DNA from: Clostridiales bacterium
Lineage (GTDB): Bacteria; Bacillota; Clostridia; Lachnospirales; UBA12420
Length of the DNA stretch: 25,757 nt
Assembly: GCA_003452395.1 (NCBI GenBank)
Contig: DMOI01000010.1
Coordinates: 1-25,757 of the forward strand
Direction: 5' to 3'
Shown: positions 1-6,883 of the stretch, in pieces
Numbering within the stretch: the first letter of the stretch is position 1
Layout of the letters: each line of letters begins with the position of its first letter
The notes under the pieces: generated by a model
Databases searched by the model: none
What the model saw: the letters and a program-made list of their open reading frames with translations, nothing else
Told to the model about the DNA's origin: nothing
Program-made: the position numbers and the translations under genes

Positions 1-21
1 GGCTCCTCTGCGTTACTCGAC
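1..21 (+). other. Probable 3' end of a group II intron (domain VI remnant)
   Basis: The first 21 bases do not continue the pilin protein sensibly, whereas the reading frame from base 22 onward does. They end in GAC, fitting the AY 3' boundary of group II introns, and an A at position 15 lies 7 nt before the proposed splice site, where a branch-point A is expected. Cutting after base 21 leaves exon phase TG-GTA, which meshes with the GAG-T exon end seen at 25453. Only 21 bases are visible, so domain V cannot be checked. Confidence 0.5.
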
Positions 22-1292
22 TGGTAATACTAGCAGCACTAGCAACAATAGCAATACCGATATTCATGAATAAGAGTGAAACAGCGAAACAGATAGCACA
101 TAATGCAAATGTGCGAATGCTGCAACAACAGGCACAGAGCTACCTATTAGCACAAGATAGTATAGTAGATGATACAGACTGTATACCAGAAATGATAGCG
201 GGAGGATATATAAAAGAGCTACCCGCAAATCCGATATATCCAACGGATCCAGAAAAGCAATATAAAGTAGTAGTTTCATCAGCAACAGGAATAGCAACAG
301 TAAATCAGCCACTAGTAGAAGTGACAGGAATAGCAAGTGGAGGAGAACCAGAGCCACCAGTAGTAGCGAATGTACCAGTAGGAAACTACCTAAAATTCGG
401 TACATATAACAATGCAGATATAGTATGGAGAGTAATAAACAAAGTAGACGCAGCATACCTAGATGCAAATCCAGGCTGTGGATTACATGTGGGAGACCTC
501 ATGTTATTTAGCGATAAAATAATAAGCCTAAAAGCATTTGACGCAATAGGAGAAAACCTAATAACAGAAGCAGGAGGAGATGCAAATAGAGGATTATACG
601 GAAGTAACTACTGGGATAAAAGCAACCTAAAAGCATGGCTAAACAGTAGTGCAACGAGTGGAGTAGTAGATTGGCTTGGATACTTTTCGCCAACTGCAGC
701 AAGAGTATATGATAGTTGGAATTCATATGATGCAGAAAAAGGCTTTTTGGCAGATGGAAACTTTAATGTAACAGAAAGAAGTAAAATAATGCCTGTAACC
801 CATAAAACAATACTAGCAGATACAGATGCAGCAACAGCCGCAAAAACAGGAGGAACAGAAAGTCATACATATACAGCAACAAATGCAAGTGCAGCAGTAG
901 CAAACTATGCAAGTGCAAACTATAAAGACACAACAGAAAGTGTATTTTTACTAGGAATAAAGGAACTAAACGATTATGTATATAGCAATGGGGCACTGGG
1001 AGATGGAGTAGCATGGACAAAAGCATATGTAACAAGTGAAGCAGTAACGCAAAGTAACTATACAAGTGAGCCAACACCATTGACGCAGTATTGGCGTTAT
1101 TGGCTAAGGGATTGTGTGTCTAATTCGTGCAGCGTCCGGAGCGTGTTCGCGGATGCCGCGGTGAACAACGACAGCGCCTATTACGGTATCAACGGAGTTC
1201 GCCCCGCTTTGTTTTTAAGTCCGTCGGGGATGACACTAGATGGAGCGAGCGGAACTAGTGAGGGAGAAGCAAATACGATAACTTGGGAATAA
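22..1292 (+). CDS. Type IV pilin-like surface protein, second exon (5' partial), DUF6273-like C-terminal domain
   Basis: The frame is open to the left edge, so the Met at 66 is not the natural start. Bases 22-68 encode LVILAALATIAIPIF, the hydrophobic helix that follows a prepilin GFTLLE motif; it is followed by a charged helix typical of pilins or pseudopilins. Counting from the Met at 66, residues about 1-85 are pilin-like and a Pro-rich linker lies near residue 95. From about residue 108 there is a large domain with the order FGTY...VWRV, YWDKSNLKAWLN, VFLLGIKELNDY, WLRD...GVRPALFL. I recognise this as the pattern of DUF6273-type domains of Clostridia. Such a protein would be exported and processed by prepilin peptidase and displayed at the surface. 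Codons are strongly A-ending except in 1080-1230, which is GC-rich. The missing N-terminus probably lies upstream of an intron. The ligand is unknown. Confidence 0.75.
1080..1230 (+). other. GC-rich, C/T-ending codon segment; candidate variable region
   Basis: Within the pilin-like gene, residues about 339-388 (numbered from Met 66) switch from A-ending codons to GCG, GTC, GAC, AAC, GCC and CCC. About two dozen codons are NNC or NNT (tat, cgt, gat, tgt, tct, aat, tgc, agc, gtc, ttc, gcc, aac, gac, atc and others). That is the outcome expected if AAC/AAT codons of a template repeat were randomised at adenines. The segment sits at the 3' end of the gene, the usual place of a variable region. 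It is followed by short CCCCG and CGGGG runs. No template repeat or dedicated reverse transcriptase is in the window, so the assignment is inference. Confidence 0.4.
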
Positions 1293-1411
1293 AGAGAGTG
1301 CAATAATATAGGAAGAGAAGAGCCGCGGAATTAGTGTTGTACCCGATAAATGGAAACTTAGCTTTGGTATTTTCAAAGTTTAGTTGAATTATACTCGAAG
1401 AGTGCAACGGA

Positions 1412-1465
1412 CTTCAAATAAAACTGCCCACGATGGGCAATTTTATTTGAAGGAGCTTTATTTTT
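1412..1465 (+). terminator. Long hairpin after the pilin-like gene
   Basis: Bases 1412-1430 pair with 1434-1452 (12 + 6 bp with one C-A mismatch) around the loop CGA. A T-rich stretch follows at 1456-1465. This probably ends transcription of the surface-protein gene; the T tract is imperfect because GGAGC intervenes. Confidence 0.6.
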
Positions 1466-1581
1466 AGGAAGAGAAATAGTGAAATTGGAGTAACTAGAGT
1501 CAATCAGAGCGACATAATCCCCGATTTTAAAAAGCAAGAATGCAGAAATAAAAGAAAAAATGGGAGGTGGAAGGTAAAATT

Positions 1582-1968
1582 ATGGTTGAACGAGCTGTAA
1601 AAATAGAAGTTAAAGGCACTAGTGATGGACAAACAATAGAGTTAAAAACAACAGGGAAATATATTAAAAAGAACGAATCTGAGTATCTAGAGTATTTAGA
1701 TGATGATAATGTAAGGAACTATATGAAGATAGAAAAAGATTCTATATATCTGACTAAATATACAAATCCACCTACAAACATGATATTTAAAGAAAAAGAG
1801 AAGCACGAGTTTAAGTATCAAACACCTTGTGGGTCAATGGATATGTCGATACTTACGAAAGAATTAAAGGTAAATCAACAGGGGTATGATTATGATATAT
1901 GTATACGATATGATATGATTGTTAGTGAGGAAATAATGGAAAAAGAACTTACCATATTGGTGAGATAG
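1582..1968 (+). CDS. DUF1934 / YwiB-like small beta-barrel protein
   Basis: A 128-residue soluble protein without signal peptide or membrane segment. Its alternating beta-rich pattern (VKIEVKGTSDGQ at the start, MKIEKDSIYLTKYTN in the middle, YDICIRYDMIV near the end) matches my recollection of the DUF1934/YwiB family of Firmicutes, about 130-145 residues, with a calycin-like barrel and no firmly established role. The start is ATG 1582, preceded by GGGAGGTGG at 1562-1570. A GTG at 1567 in the same frame would place the binding site inside the gene, so it is less likely. A strong terminator follows immediately, so it is transcribed apart from the sporulation operon. Family assignment is fairly confident; function is not known. 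Confidence 0.7.
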   Translation: MVERAVKIEVKGTSDGQTIELKTTGKYIKKNESEYLEYLDDDNVRNYMKIEKDSIYLTKYTNPPTNMIFKEKEKHEFKYQTPCGSMDMSILTKELKVNQQGYDYDICIRYDMIVSEEIMEKELTILVR

Positions 1969-1996
1969 CAGAACTGTGAAAAGTTCTGCTTTTTTA
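1967..1996 (+). terminator. Rho-independent terminator
   Basis: AGCAGAACT (1967-1975) pairs perfectly with AGTTCTGCT (1982-1990) around a 6-nt loop, followed by a T run. The stem overlaps the TAG stop of the DUF1934 gene. It separates that gene from spoIIAA. Confidence 0.85.
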
Positions 1997-2024
1997 TGTT
2001 TTTCTACAATACAAATGTGATATA

Positions 2025-2093
2025 GTACAATTAACAAAGTTCAAATAATAAAGGTATTAATTTGTATTCTGTTCTTTGTGCTTTGTATTTTAA
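2025..2093. repeat. ACAAAG-type short-unit repeat before spoIIAA
   Basis: The left arm ACAAAGTTCAAAT is followed by the right arm TTCTTTGTGCTTTGTATTT, ending shortly before the GGGAGGAAG binding site of spoIIAA. The units resemble those before spoVAE at 6331-6430. A TTCTACAA at 2002-2009 just upstream differs by one base from a Spo0A box (TTCGACAA); I do not claim it as a regulatory site. Confidence 0.5.
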
Positions 2094-2112
2094 AACAACG
2101 GGAGGAAGAGAA

Positions 2113-2448
2113 ATGAGTTTGGTTTATAAGTGTGTAGGCAAGAATATGTTAGTTAAATTTATGGGAGAGATTGATCATCATGAAAGTAAGACTTTGAGAG
2201 GAGAAATTGATGATGTAATAGAGAGTGACGACATAAAAAATGTCATATTTGATTTTACAAATGTAGAATTTATGGATAGTTCAGGTATAGGTATGATACT
2301 GGGTAGATATAGAAAGGTTGAAGATAAGGATGGGGGAGTTTTTCTTGTAAATGTTAGAGAAAATTTGGACGATATATTTAGAATATCAGGAGTATATAGT
2401 GTAGCAAAGAAATATGATACTTTAAGTGAAGCAATGGATGTAGTGTAA
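2113..2448 (+). CDS. spoIIAA: Anti-sigma F factor antagonist SpoIIAA
   Basis: A 111-residue STAS-domain protein. The motif FMDSSGIGMILGRY holds the serine (Ser57) that SpoIIAB phosphorylates in this family. Unphosphorylated SpoIIAA binds SpoIIAB and frees sigma F in the forespore. Length is close to the Bacillus subtilis protein (117 residues). ATG 2113 follows GGGAGGAAGAG; an in-frame TTG at 2062 would add 17 residues with no family counterpart and is rejected. It is first of the spoIIAA-spoIIAB-sigF operon, the classical order. Transcription is normally Spo0A and sigma H dependent, but I could not find a convincing sigma H promoter in the short, repeat-bearing upstream gap. Confidence 0.95.
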   Translation: MSLVYKCVGKNMLVKFMGEIDHHESKTLRGEIDDVIESDDIKNVIFDFTNVEFMDSSGIGMILGRYRKVEDKDGGVFLVNVRENLDDIFRISGVYSVAKKYDTLSEAMDVV

Positions 2449-2486
2449 AGACTGATATCCGGTACCTAAGAGAGGAGTAATTTATT

Positions 2487-2921
2487 ATGGAAATTGCAAA
2501 GTTTGATAATGAAATGAGGTTACAGTTTTTAAATAAGTCAGAGAATGAAAGTTTTGCTAGAGCGACAGTTGCTGCTTTTGTATCCCAGATTGACCCTACT
2601 GTAACAGTTATTACAGAAATAAAAACGGCTGTATCAGAAGCAGTTACGAATGCTGTTATATATGCATATGAGGATAAGGAGGATTTTATATACGTAAGAT
2701 GTGGAATAAAAGATAACGAAGTACATATAACGGTAGAGGATAAAGGAGTTGGAATTGAAAATATAGAGAAGGCAATAGAGCCAGCATATACTTCAAAACC
2801 TGAGCTTGAGAGAGCTGGCATGGGTTTTACGATAATGCAAAGTTTTATGGATGAAATAATGATAGAGTCAAAAGTAGGCGCAGGAACTATAGTAAAAATG
2901 ATAAAAAAGATAGAAGAATAA
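2487..2921 (+). CDS. spoIIAB: Anti-sigma F factor / serine kinase SpoIIAB
   Basis: A 144-residue GHKL-fold protein. The N box EIKTAVSEAVTNAV (residues 44-57) supplies the catalytic Glu and Mg-binding Asn, EDKGVGI (84-90) is the G1 box, and AGMGF (110-114) is the G2 box. It holds sigma F inactive and phosphorylates SpoIIAA. Length equals the usual size of the family (about 146). The ribosome binding site is GAGAGGAG, about 10 nt upstream. It lies 38 nt after spoIIAA and 2 nt before sigF, which fits co-production of a protein and its target. Confidence 0.96.
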   Translation: MEIAKFDNEMRLQFLNKSENESFARATVAAFVSQIDPTVTVITEIKTAVSEAVTNAVIYAYEDKEDFIYVRCGIKDNEVHITVEDKGVGIENIEKAIEPAYTSKPELERAGMGFTIMQSFMDEIMIESKVGAGTIVKMIKKIEE

Positions 2922-2923
2922 CT

Positions 2924-3652
2924 ATGGTGGTTGATATACTAGAACTAATATATAAAGCCCAAAGTGGCGATAAAGATTCAAAAGAAGCTATAGTTAAGGA
3001 AAACCTACAATTAGTGTGGAGTATAGTACGAAGAATTCATACAAGTAGTTATGAAAAAGATGACTTGTTTCAGATAGGATGCATAGGACTTATAAAGGCT
3101 ATTCAAAATTTTAAAGCAAACTACAATGCCAAATTTTCGACATATGCGTATATATTAATACTATCTGAAATAAAACTTTTCTTAAGGGACGATAGCCCAG
3201 TAAAAGTAAGTAGACATGATAAAGAAATATATATAAAAATAAAAAGAGAAAGAGAAAAACTGAAAAGTTTATACAACAGAGAACCAAAAATATCGGAGCT
3301 TGCAGGTAATATAGGAGTGTCCGAAAAAGAAATAACATCGGCATTAGAAGTAAAAGAAAATACAAGAATGGAGTACCTATATGACAACATATATAGTTCT
3401 GATGGAGCTAATATCATGCTAATAGATAAAATAGAAAGTCCTAAACATGAAAGTGAAGATGTGGAAAATAAGGTATTCATAGACCAAGAACTGAACAAAC
3501 TAGATAAAGAAGAACAACAAGTAGTTATTCTTAGATATTATGGAGATAAAAAGCAAGATGAGGTTGCCGAAATTTTACATAAGACACAAGTACAGATTTC
3601 AAGAATAGAAAAACGTGCGATAGAGAAGATGAGAAATGATTTAGAAGAATGA
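2924..3652 (+). CDS. sigF: RNA polymerase sporulation sigma factor sigma F
   Basis: A 242-residue sigma-70 family protein. Region 2 contains KDDLFQIGCIGLIKAIQNF followed by FSTYAYILILSEIKLFLRDD. Region 3 lies around residues 105-145 and region 4 ends in the helix-turn-helix DEVAEILHKTQVQISRIEKRA. Sigma F is the first forespore-specific sigma factor. Position directly after spoIIAB identifies it as F rather than the related sigma G. The region 2.4 area (YAYILILSE) differs from the YAVPMIIGE that I recall as usual, so this copy is somewhat divergent. The start codon has only a weak GAAGAA binding site inside the end of spoIIAB, suggesting translational coupling. A terminator follows at once. 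Confidence 0.93.
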   Translation: MVVDILELIYKAQSGDKDSKEAIVKENLQLVWSIVRRIHTSSYEKDDLFQIGCIGLIKAIQNFKANYNAKFSTYAYILILSEIKLFLRDDSPVKVSRHDKEIYIKIKREREKLKSLYNREPKISELAGNIGVSEKEITSALEVKENTRMEYLYDNIYSSDGANIMLIDKIESPKHESEDVENKVFIDQELNKLDKEEQQVVILRYYGDKKQDEVAEILHKTQVQISRIEKRAIEKMRNDLEE

Positions 3653-3679
3653 GAAGTTTGCATTGCATGCTTCTTTTTT
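3653..3679 (+). terminator. Terminator after sigF
   Basis: GAAGTTTGC (3653-3661) pairs with GCATGCTTC (3665-3673), with a G-T pair and one mismatch, and TTTTTT follows at 3674-3679. It divides the spoIIA operon from the spoVA operon, consistent with their different timing of expression. Confidence 0.75.
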
Positions 3680-3730
3680 GTATAGAATCTGAAAAAAATG
3701 GAAAAATAAAATTAAAAAAGCAGAGATGAG

Positions 3731-4357
3731 GTGATTTCTATATCAAATAATAAAGTATATATAAAGCTAGAAAAGAAGGTGAGTATAACTAGTGATACAA
3801 ACGTAAAAATATCAGATATTGCAAAGGTCATAGCAGATGAGGTGTTGAAAAGAGAAATTGAGGAGATCAATATATATGAGATAGGTAAACAGAAAAAGTC
3901 TTTACACTCAGTTGACATTGTAGATGTTATAAAAAAAATAAGAAATGTTCATCCAGAAGTTGATATAGAGAGTATAGGGGAAAAGGATATTGTAATAGAG
4001 TATCTTAATGGAGAAAAAAAACCATCTAGTATGTGGGAATTCATAAAGGTTGCGTTTGTTTGCTTGATAATATTTTTCGGAGCTAGCGTAGCAATAATGA
4101 CATTTCATACAGATGTCGCTATGCCTGAAGTACATCAAAAGATATACAAAATGTTTACGGGAAATAGCATAGATAAACCGTATATTATACAAATTCCATA
4201 TTCTATAGGTCTTGCAGTAGGAATTATAGTATTTTTCAATCATTTTTGGCTAAAATTTGAGAATTCTCCAACGCCTCTTGAGGTAGAAATAGATAAGTAC
4301 CAAGATGAACTCTATAAATGCACAGTGGAAAAAATTAAGAAAAGGAATATAGGATGA
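3731..4357 (+). CDS. spoVAA: Stage V sporulation protein AA
   Basis: A 208-residue protein with a soluble N-terminal half (VYIKLEKKVSITSDTNVKIS and onward, resembling the start of SpoVAA) and two C-terminal membrane segments, around FIKVAFVCLIIFFGASVAIM and YSIGLAVGIIVFF. It is part of the SpoVA complex that moves Ca-dipicolinate into the forespore and out at germination. The start is uncertain: the only in-frame canonical codon is GTG 3731, but GAGATGAGGTG, the obvious binding site, overlaps it. A non-canonical ATT/ATA codon a few bases on may be used. The gene overlaps spoVAB by 4 nt. Many Clostridium species carry only spoVAC-AD-AE, so its presence is informative. Confidence 0.85.
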   Translation: MISISNNKVYIKLEKKVSITSDTNVKISDIAKVIADEVLKREIEEINIYEIGKQKKSLHSVDIVDVIKKIRNVHPEVDIESIGEKDIVIEYLNGEKKPSSMWEFIKVAFVCLIIFFGASVAIMTFHTDVAMPEVHQKIYKMFTGNSIDKPYIIQIPYSIGLAVGIIVFFNHFWLKFENSPTPLEVEIDKYQDELYKCTVEKIKKRNIG

Positions 4358-4770
4358 TTATGAAAGAGATTATTATGATATTAATAGGGCTTGGTGCAGG
4401 GATGGCAATAGGGCTTGCGGTAACTGCATTTATAATATCAATTGGGGTAATAACAAAAATGATGAATGTAACGGGGACTAAGAAGTACAGTGATTTATAT
4501 CAAAACATAATTTTTATAGGAATAATAACGGGAACATTGGCTATGATAATTGATATAAATCTTAGTATAAATGAGATGTGGTTAGGAGTCACGGGATTCT
4601 TTTCTGGAATATTTGTTGGAATAGTTGCAATATCGTTAGTTGAGATAATAAATGTTCTACCAGTTATAAAGGAAAGGATAAGGCTTAGAACAGGAATTGT
4701 ATATGTCGTTATTAGCATAGCATTAGGAAAGATGGTAGGTTCGATAATTTATTGGACGGTCATGAAATGA
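4354..4770 (+). CDS. spoVAB: Stage V sporulation protein AB
   Basis: A 138-residue membrane protein with about four hydrophobic segments (residues about 4-30, 48-66, 75-98 and 113-135), the size and profile of SpoVAB. It overlaps the end of spoVAA by ATGA, so translation is coupled; a second ATG two codons later (4360) is an alternative start. It belongs to the forespore inner-membrane dipicolinate channel operon. Sequence identity is judged mostly from position and membrane layout. Confidence 0.85.
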   Translation: MIMKEIIMILIGLGAGMAIGLAVTAFIISIGVITKMMNVTGTKKYSDLYQNIIFIGIITGTLAMIIDINLSINEMWLGVTGFFSGIFVGIVAISLVEIINVLPVIKERIRLRTGIVYVVISIALGKMVGSIIYWTVMK

Positions 4771-4773
4771 TGA

Positions 4774-4786
4774 AAACCGGAGGTTT
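4774..4786 (+). promoter_or_regulatory. Hairpin enclosing the spoVAC ribosome binding site
   Basis: AAACC (4774-4778) can pair with GGTTT (4782-4786), with loop GGA, so the GGAGG core is partly paired. The same 15-base string GAAAACCGGAGGTTT precedes spoVAE at 6429-6443. Confidence 0.4.
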
Positions 4787-4789
4787 AAA

Positions 4790-5236
4790 ATGGATAAAGC
4801 AAAACAGATAAAACAAAATTATAAAGAGATGGTAGAAAGAGCATCGCCAAGTAGTAATATGGGAGTAAATTGTATGTGGGCCTTTTTTGTAGGTGGGACT
4901 ATATGTGTGATAGGACAGGTAATTACAGATGTTCTAAAAACATATGGATATGGAAAAGATGATGCAGCCATGATTACAACAGTAATACTTATATTTATAG
5001 GTGCATTACTTACTGGTCTTAATTTATATGATAATATAGGTAAATATGCGGGAGCGGGATCTATAGTACCAATTACAGGTTTCTCCAATTCTGTTGTCGC
5101 ACCTGCTATGGAATATAAGAAAGAAGGTTATATATTAGGAATGGGAGCAAGAATGTTCACCGTAGCAGGTCCTGTAATAGTATACGGAGTAATAAGTTCA
5201 GTTGCTGTGGGAATAATCTATTACTTTTTCAAGTAA
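4790..5236 (+). CDS. spoVAC: Stage V sporulation protein AC
   Basis: A 148-residue integral membrane protein. Markers are the N-terminal PSSNMGVNCMWAFFVGGTIC, the central GLNLYDNIGKYAGAGSIVPI, and TGFSNSVVAPAMEYKKEGYI. These are the conserved stretches of SpoVAC, a mechanosensitive channel component of the spore dipicolinate transporter. There are four to five membrane segments. Length matches the family (about 150). It is a paralogue of SpoVAE, sharing the GAGA..VP.TGF core, and both genes have the same ribosome-binding-site sequence. The next gene is separated by a hairpin at 5250-5272. Confidence 0.96.
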   Translation: MDKAKQIKQNYKEMVERASPSSNMGVNCMWAFFVGGTICVIGQVITDVLKTYGYGKDDAAMITTVILIFIGALLTGLNLYDNIGKYAGAGSIVPITGFSNSVVAPAMEYKKEGYILGMGARMFTVAGPVIVYGVISSVAVGIIYYFFK

Positions 5237-5249
5237 GAATTAAAGAGGA

Positions 5250-5272
5250 CGGTTCCTAAAAATAAGGAACCG
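5250..5272 (+). other. Intercistronic hairpin between spoVAC and spoVAD
   Basis: CGGTTCCT (5250-5257) pairs perfectly with AGGAACCG (5265-5272) around a 7-nt A-rich loop. No T run follows, so it is more likely a processing or stability element, or a weak attenuator, than a full terminator. Confidence 0.6.
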
Positions 5273-5322
5273 ACCCCTAAAAACTAAGTACAAATTTACA
5301 AAGCATAGGAGTGTGTAATAAT

Positions 5323-6330
5323 TTGAACAAACATTTAGGTAAACAAACTATACGATTTGATAATCCCCCTGTGATTATAGCAACTTCATCTATAGTAGGG
5401 CCCAGGGAAGGGGAAGGACCATTAGCAACATATTTTGATACAATAATAGAAGATGAGCTCTATGGAGAAAACACGTGGGAAAAAGCAGAAAGTAAATTAA
5501 TAGAAAAGGCATTAGATAAAGTTATAGAGAAAGCAAACAAAACTATAGATGATGTAAAATATATAGTAAGTGGAGATTTGTTAAATCAACTTTCAGCAAG
5601 CACATTCGGGATAAGAAATTTTAAAATACCTTTCCTAGGCGTGTACGGGGCGTGTTCTACAATGGCAGAAAGTCTAAGTATAGCAGCCATAATAGTAGAA
5701 GGAGGTTTTGCTGACTACGTAATTGCGTGTACTTCAAGCCATTTCTGCTGTGCTGAAAAGCAGTTTAGGTCACCTCTAGAATTAGGAGGACAAAGACCGC
5801 TTACTTCAACATGGACAGTAACAGGAAGTGGAGCTATATTTTTAGCAGAATCGGGGGAAGGACCTAAGATAACATATGTAACAACGGGGAAAATAGTAGA
5901 TTTTAACATAAAGGATGCAATGAATATGGGGGCTGTAATGGCACCAGCAGCAGCAGATACGATAATAAACCACTTTATAGATACAGAAAGAGATGAAAAT
6001 TATTATGATTTGATTATAACAGGAGATTTAGGTAAGGTGGGTAAAGACCTCGTACTAGAAATACTAAAACAGTATAATTATGATATATCAAGCAAATATA
6101 TGGATTGTGGAATAGAAATATACGAGCCAGACAAACAAGACACACATTCTGGGGGAAGTGGTTGCGGTTGTGGTGCAGTCACACTTGCGGGATATATTTT
6201 TAGTGAAATCGGAAAAGGAAAATGGAAAAAAGTATTATTTGTAGCCACTGGAGCAATGCTCAGTCAGGTATCACTTCAACAAGGAGAATCAATACCAGGC
6301 ATAGCGCATGCGGTAGCGATTGAAAACTAG
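5323..6330 (+). CDS. spoVAD: Stage V sporulation protein AD, dipicolinate-binding
   Basis: A 335-residue soluble protein of thiolase-like fold, about the length of B. subtilis SpoVAD (338). Family marks are PPVIIATSSIVGPREGEGPL near the N-terminus, GVYGACSTMAES (Cys at about 111), SHFCCAEKQFRSPLELGGQR, and TGSGAIFL. In B. subtilis SpoVAD binds dipicolinic acid and is needed for its uptake; it has no known thiolase activity. I choose the TTG at 5323, about 7 nt after TAGGAGTG; the GTG at 5311 overlaps that site. TTG is used by several other genes here. It sits in spoVAC-AD-AE order. Confidence 0.95.
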   Translation: MNKHLGKQTIRFDNPPVIIATSSIVGPREGEGPLATYFDTIIEDELYGENTWEKAESKLIEKALDKVIEKANKTIDDVKYIVSGDLLNQLSASTFGIRNFKIPFLGVYGACSTMAESLSIAAIIVEGGFADYVIACTSSHFCCAEKQFRSPLELGGQRPLTSTWTVTGSGAIFLAESGEGPKITYVTTGKIVDFNIKDAMNMGAVMAPAAADTIINHFIDTERDENYYDLIITGDLGKVGKDLVLEILKQYNYDISSKYMDCGIEIYEPDKQDTHSGGSGCGCGAVTLAGYIFSEIGKGKWKKVLFVATGAMLSQVSLQQGESIPGIAHAVAIEN

Positions 6331-6430
6331 AGAACAAAGTACAGATAACAAAGTACAGAGTACAAAGAACAATAATAAAAGGCAAGGAGTTATTAATTTT
6401 GTACTTTGTTATTTGTATTTTGTACTTTGA
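6331..6430. repeat. ACAAAGTAC short-unit inverted repeat before spoVAE
   Basis: The left arm (6331-6370) repeats ACAAAGTA-like units. The right arm (6397-6430) is the complement, with GTACTTTG units, and ends against the AAAACCGGAGG binding site of spoVAE. It could fold into a long imperfect hairpin. It resembles 2025-2093. Confidence 0.7.
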
Positions 6431-6444
6431 AAACCGGAGGTTTT
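6429..6444 (+). promoter_or_regulatory. Hairpin enclosing the spoVAE ribosome binding site
   Basis: AAAACC (6430-6435) pairs with GGTTTT (6439-6444), with loop GGA. The sequence is the same as before spoVAC. It could limit ribosome access, or simply be conserved from duplication of the paralogous genes. Confidence 0.4.
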
Positions 6445-6447
6445 ATT

Positions 6448-6804
6448 ATGGATTATGTAAATGCATTTATAGTTGGGGGAATAATTTGTGTCATAGGACA
6501 AATTCTATTAGATAAAACACAGTTAATGCCAGCAAGGATATTGGTTTTATTTGTAACACTGGGAGTAATTTTAACTGCACTTGGTATATATGAGCCTATT
6601 GTAGATTTTGCGGGTGCAGGGGCAACAGTTCCGTTACCTGGATTTGGATACGCACTTGCTAAAGGTGTAATAGAGGAAGTAAACACGGTGGGATTTATGG
6701 GAGTTCTTACAGGTGGATTAAAAGCAACAGCAGCGGGAATAAGTGCAGTTATAGTATTTGGATATCTAATTGCATTAATATTTAATCCAAAAGCAAAGGC
6801 ATAA
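6448..6804 (+). CDS. spoVAE: Stage V sporulation protein AE
   Basis: A 118-residue membrane protein with about four hydrophobic segments and the marks FIVGGIICVIGQILLD, GAGATVPLPGFG and GLKATAAGISAVIVFGYL, typical of SpoVAE. It is a small paralogue of SpoVAC and part of the spore dipicolinate channel. ATG 6448 follows CCGGAGG by 9 nt; an in-frame upstream codon at 6406 lies inside the repeat and is rejected. It is the last gene of the operon and a terminator follows. No spoVAF-like gene is present. Confidence 0.95.
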   Translation: MDYVNAFIVGGIICVIGQILLDKTQLMPARILVLFVTLGVILTALGIYEPIVDFAGAGATVPLPGFGYALAKGVIEEVNTVGFMGVLTGGLKATAAGISAVIVFGYLIALIFNPKAKA

Positions 6805-6808
6805 ACAA

Positions 6809-6838
6809 AAAAACTAGACAAGATTGTCTAGTTTTTAT
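6809..6838. terminator. Bidirectional terminator between spoVAE and a lipoprotein gene
   Basis: AAAAACTAGACA (6809-6820) and TGTCTAGTTTTT (6825-6836) form a perfect 12-bp stem with loop AGAT. A/T runs on both sides let it work for both convergent genes. Confidence 0.9.
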
Positions 6839-6883
6839 ATCGTTTATAATTTATTGGATTTTGAAGAATAACAATTAATAAAA

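Noticed and set aside
64..1080. Leu-rich open frames on the minus strand opposite the pilin-like gene.
   Set aside because: They are the mirror of A-rich, A-ending codons on the plus strand; runs of Leu are expected and no real start signals are seen.
1293..1420. A second intron domain V or additional alternative exon after the pilin-like gene (GAGCCGCGG near 1319).
   Set aside because: The required complementary GAAA-loop hairpin and GGTTC partner are not there.
2002..2009. TTCTACAA as a Spo0A box upstream of spoIIAA.
   Set aside because: It is one mismatch from consensus in A/T-rich DNA, with no sigma H promoter nearby; not enough to annotate.
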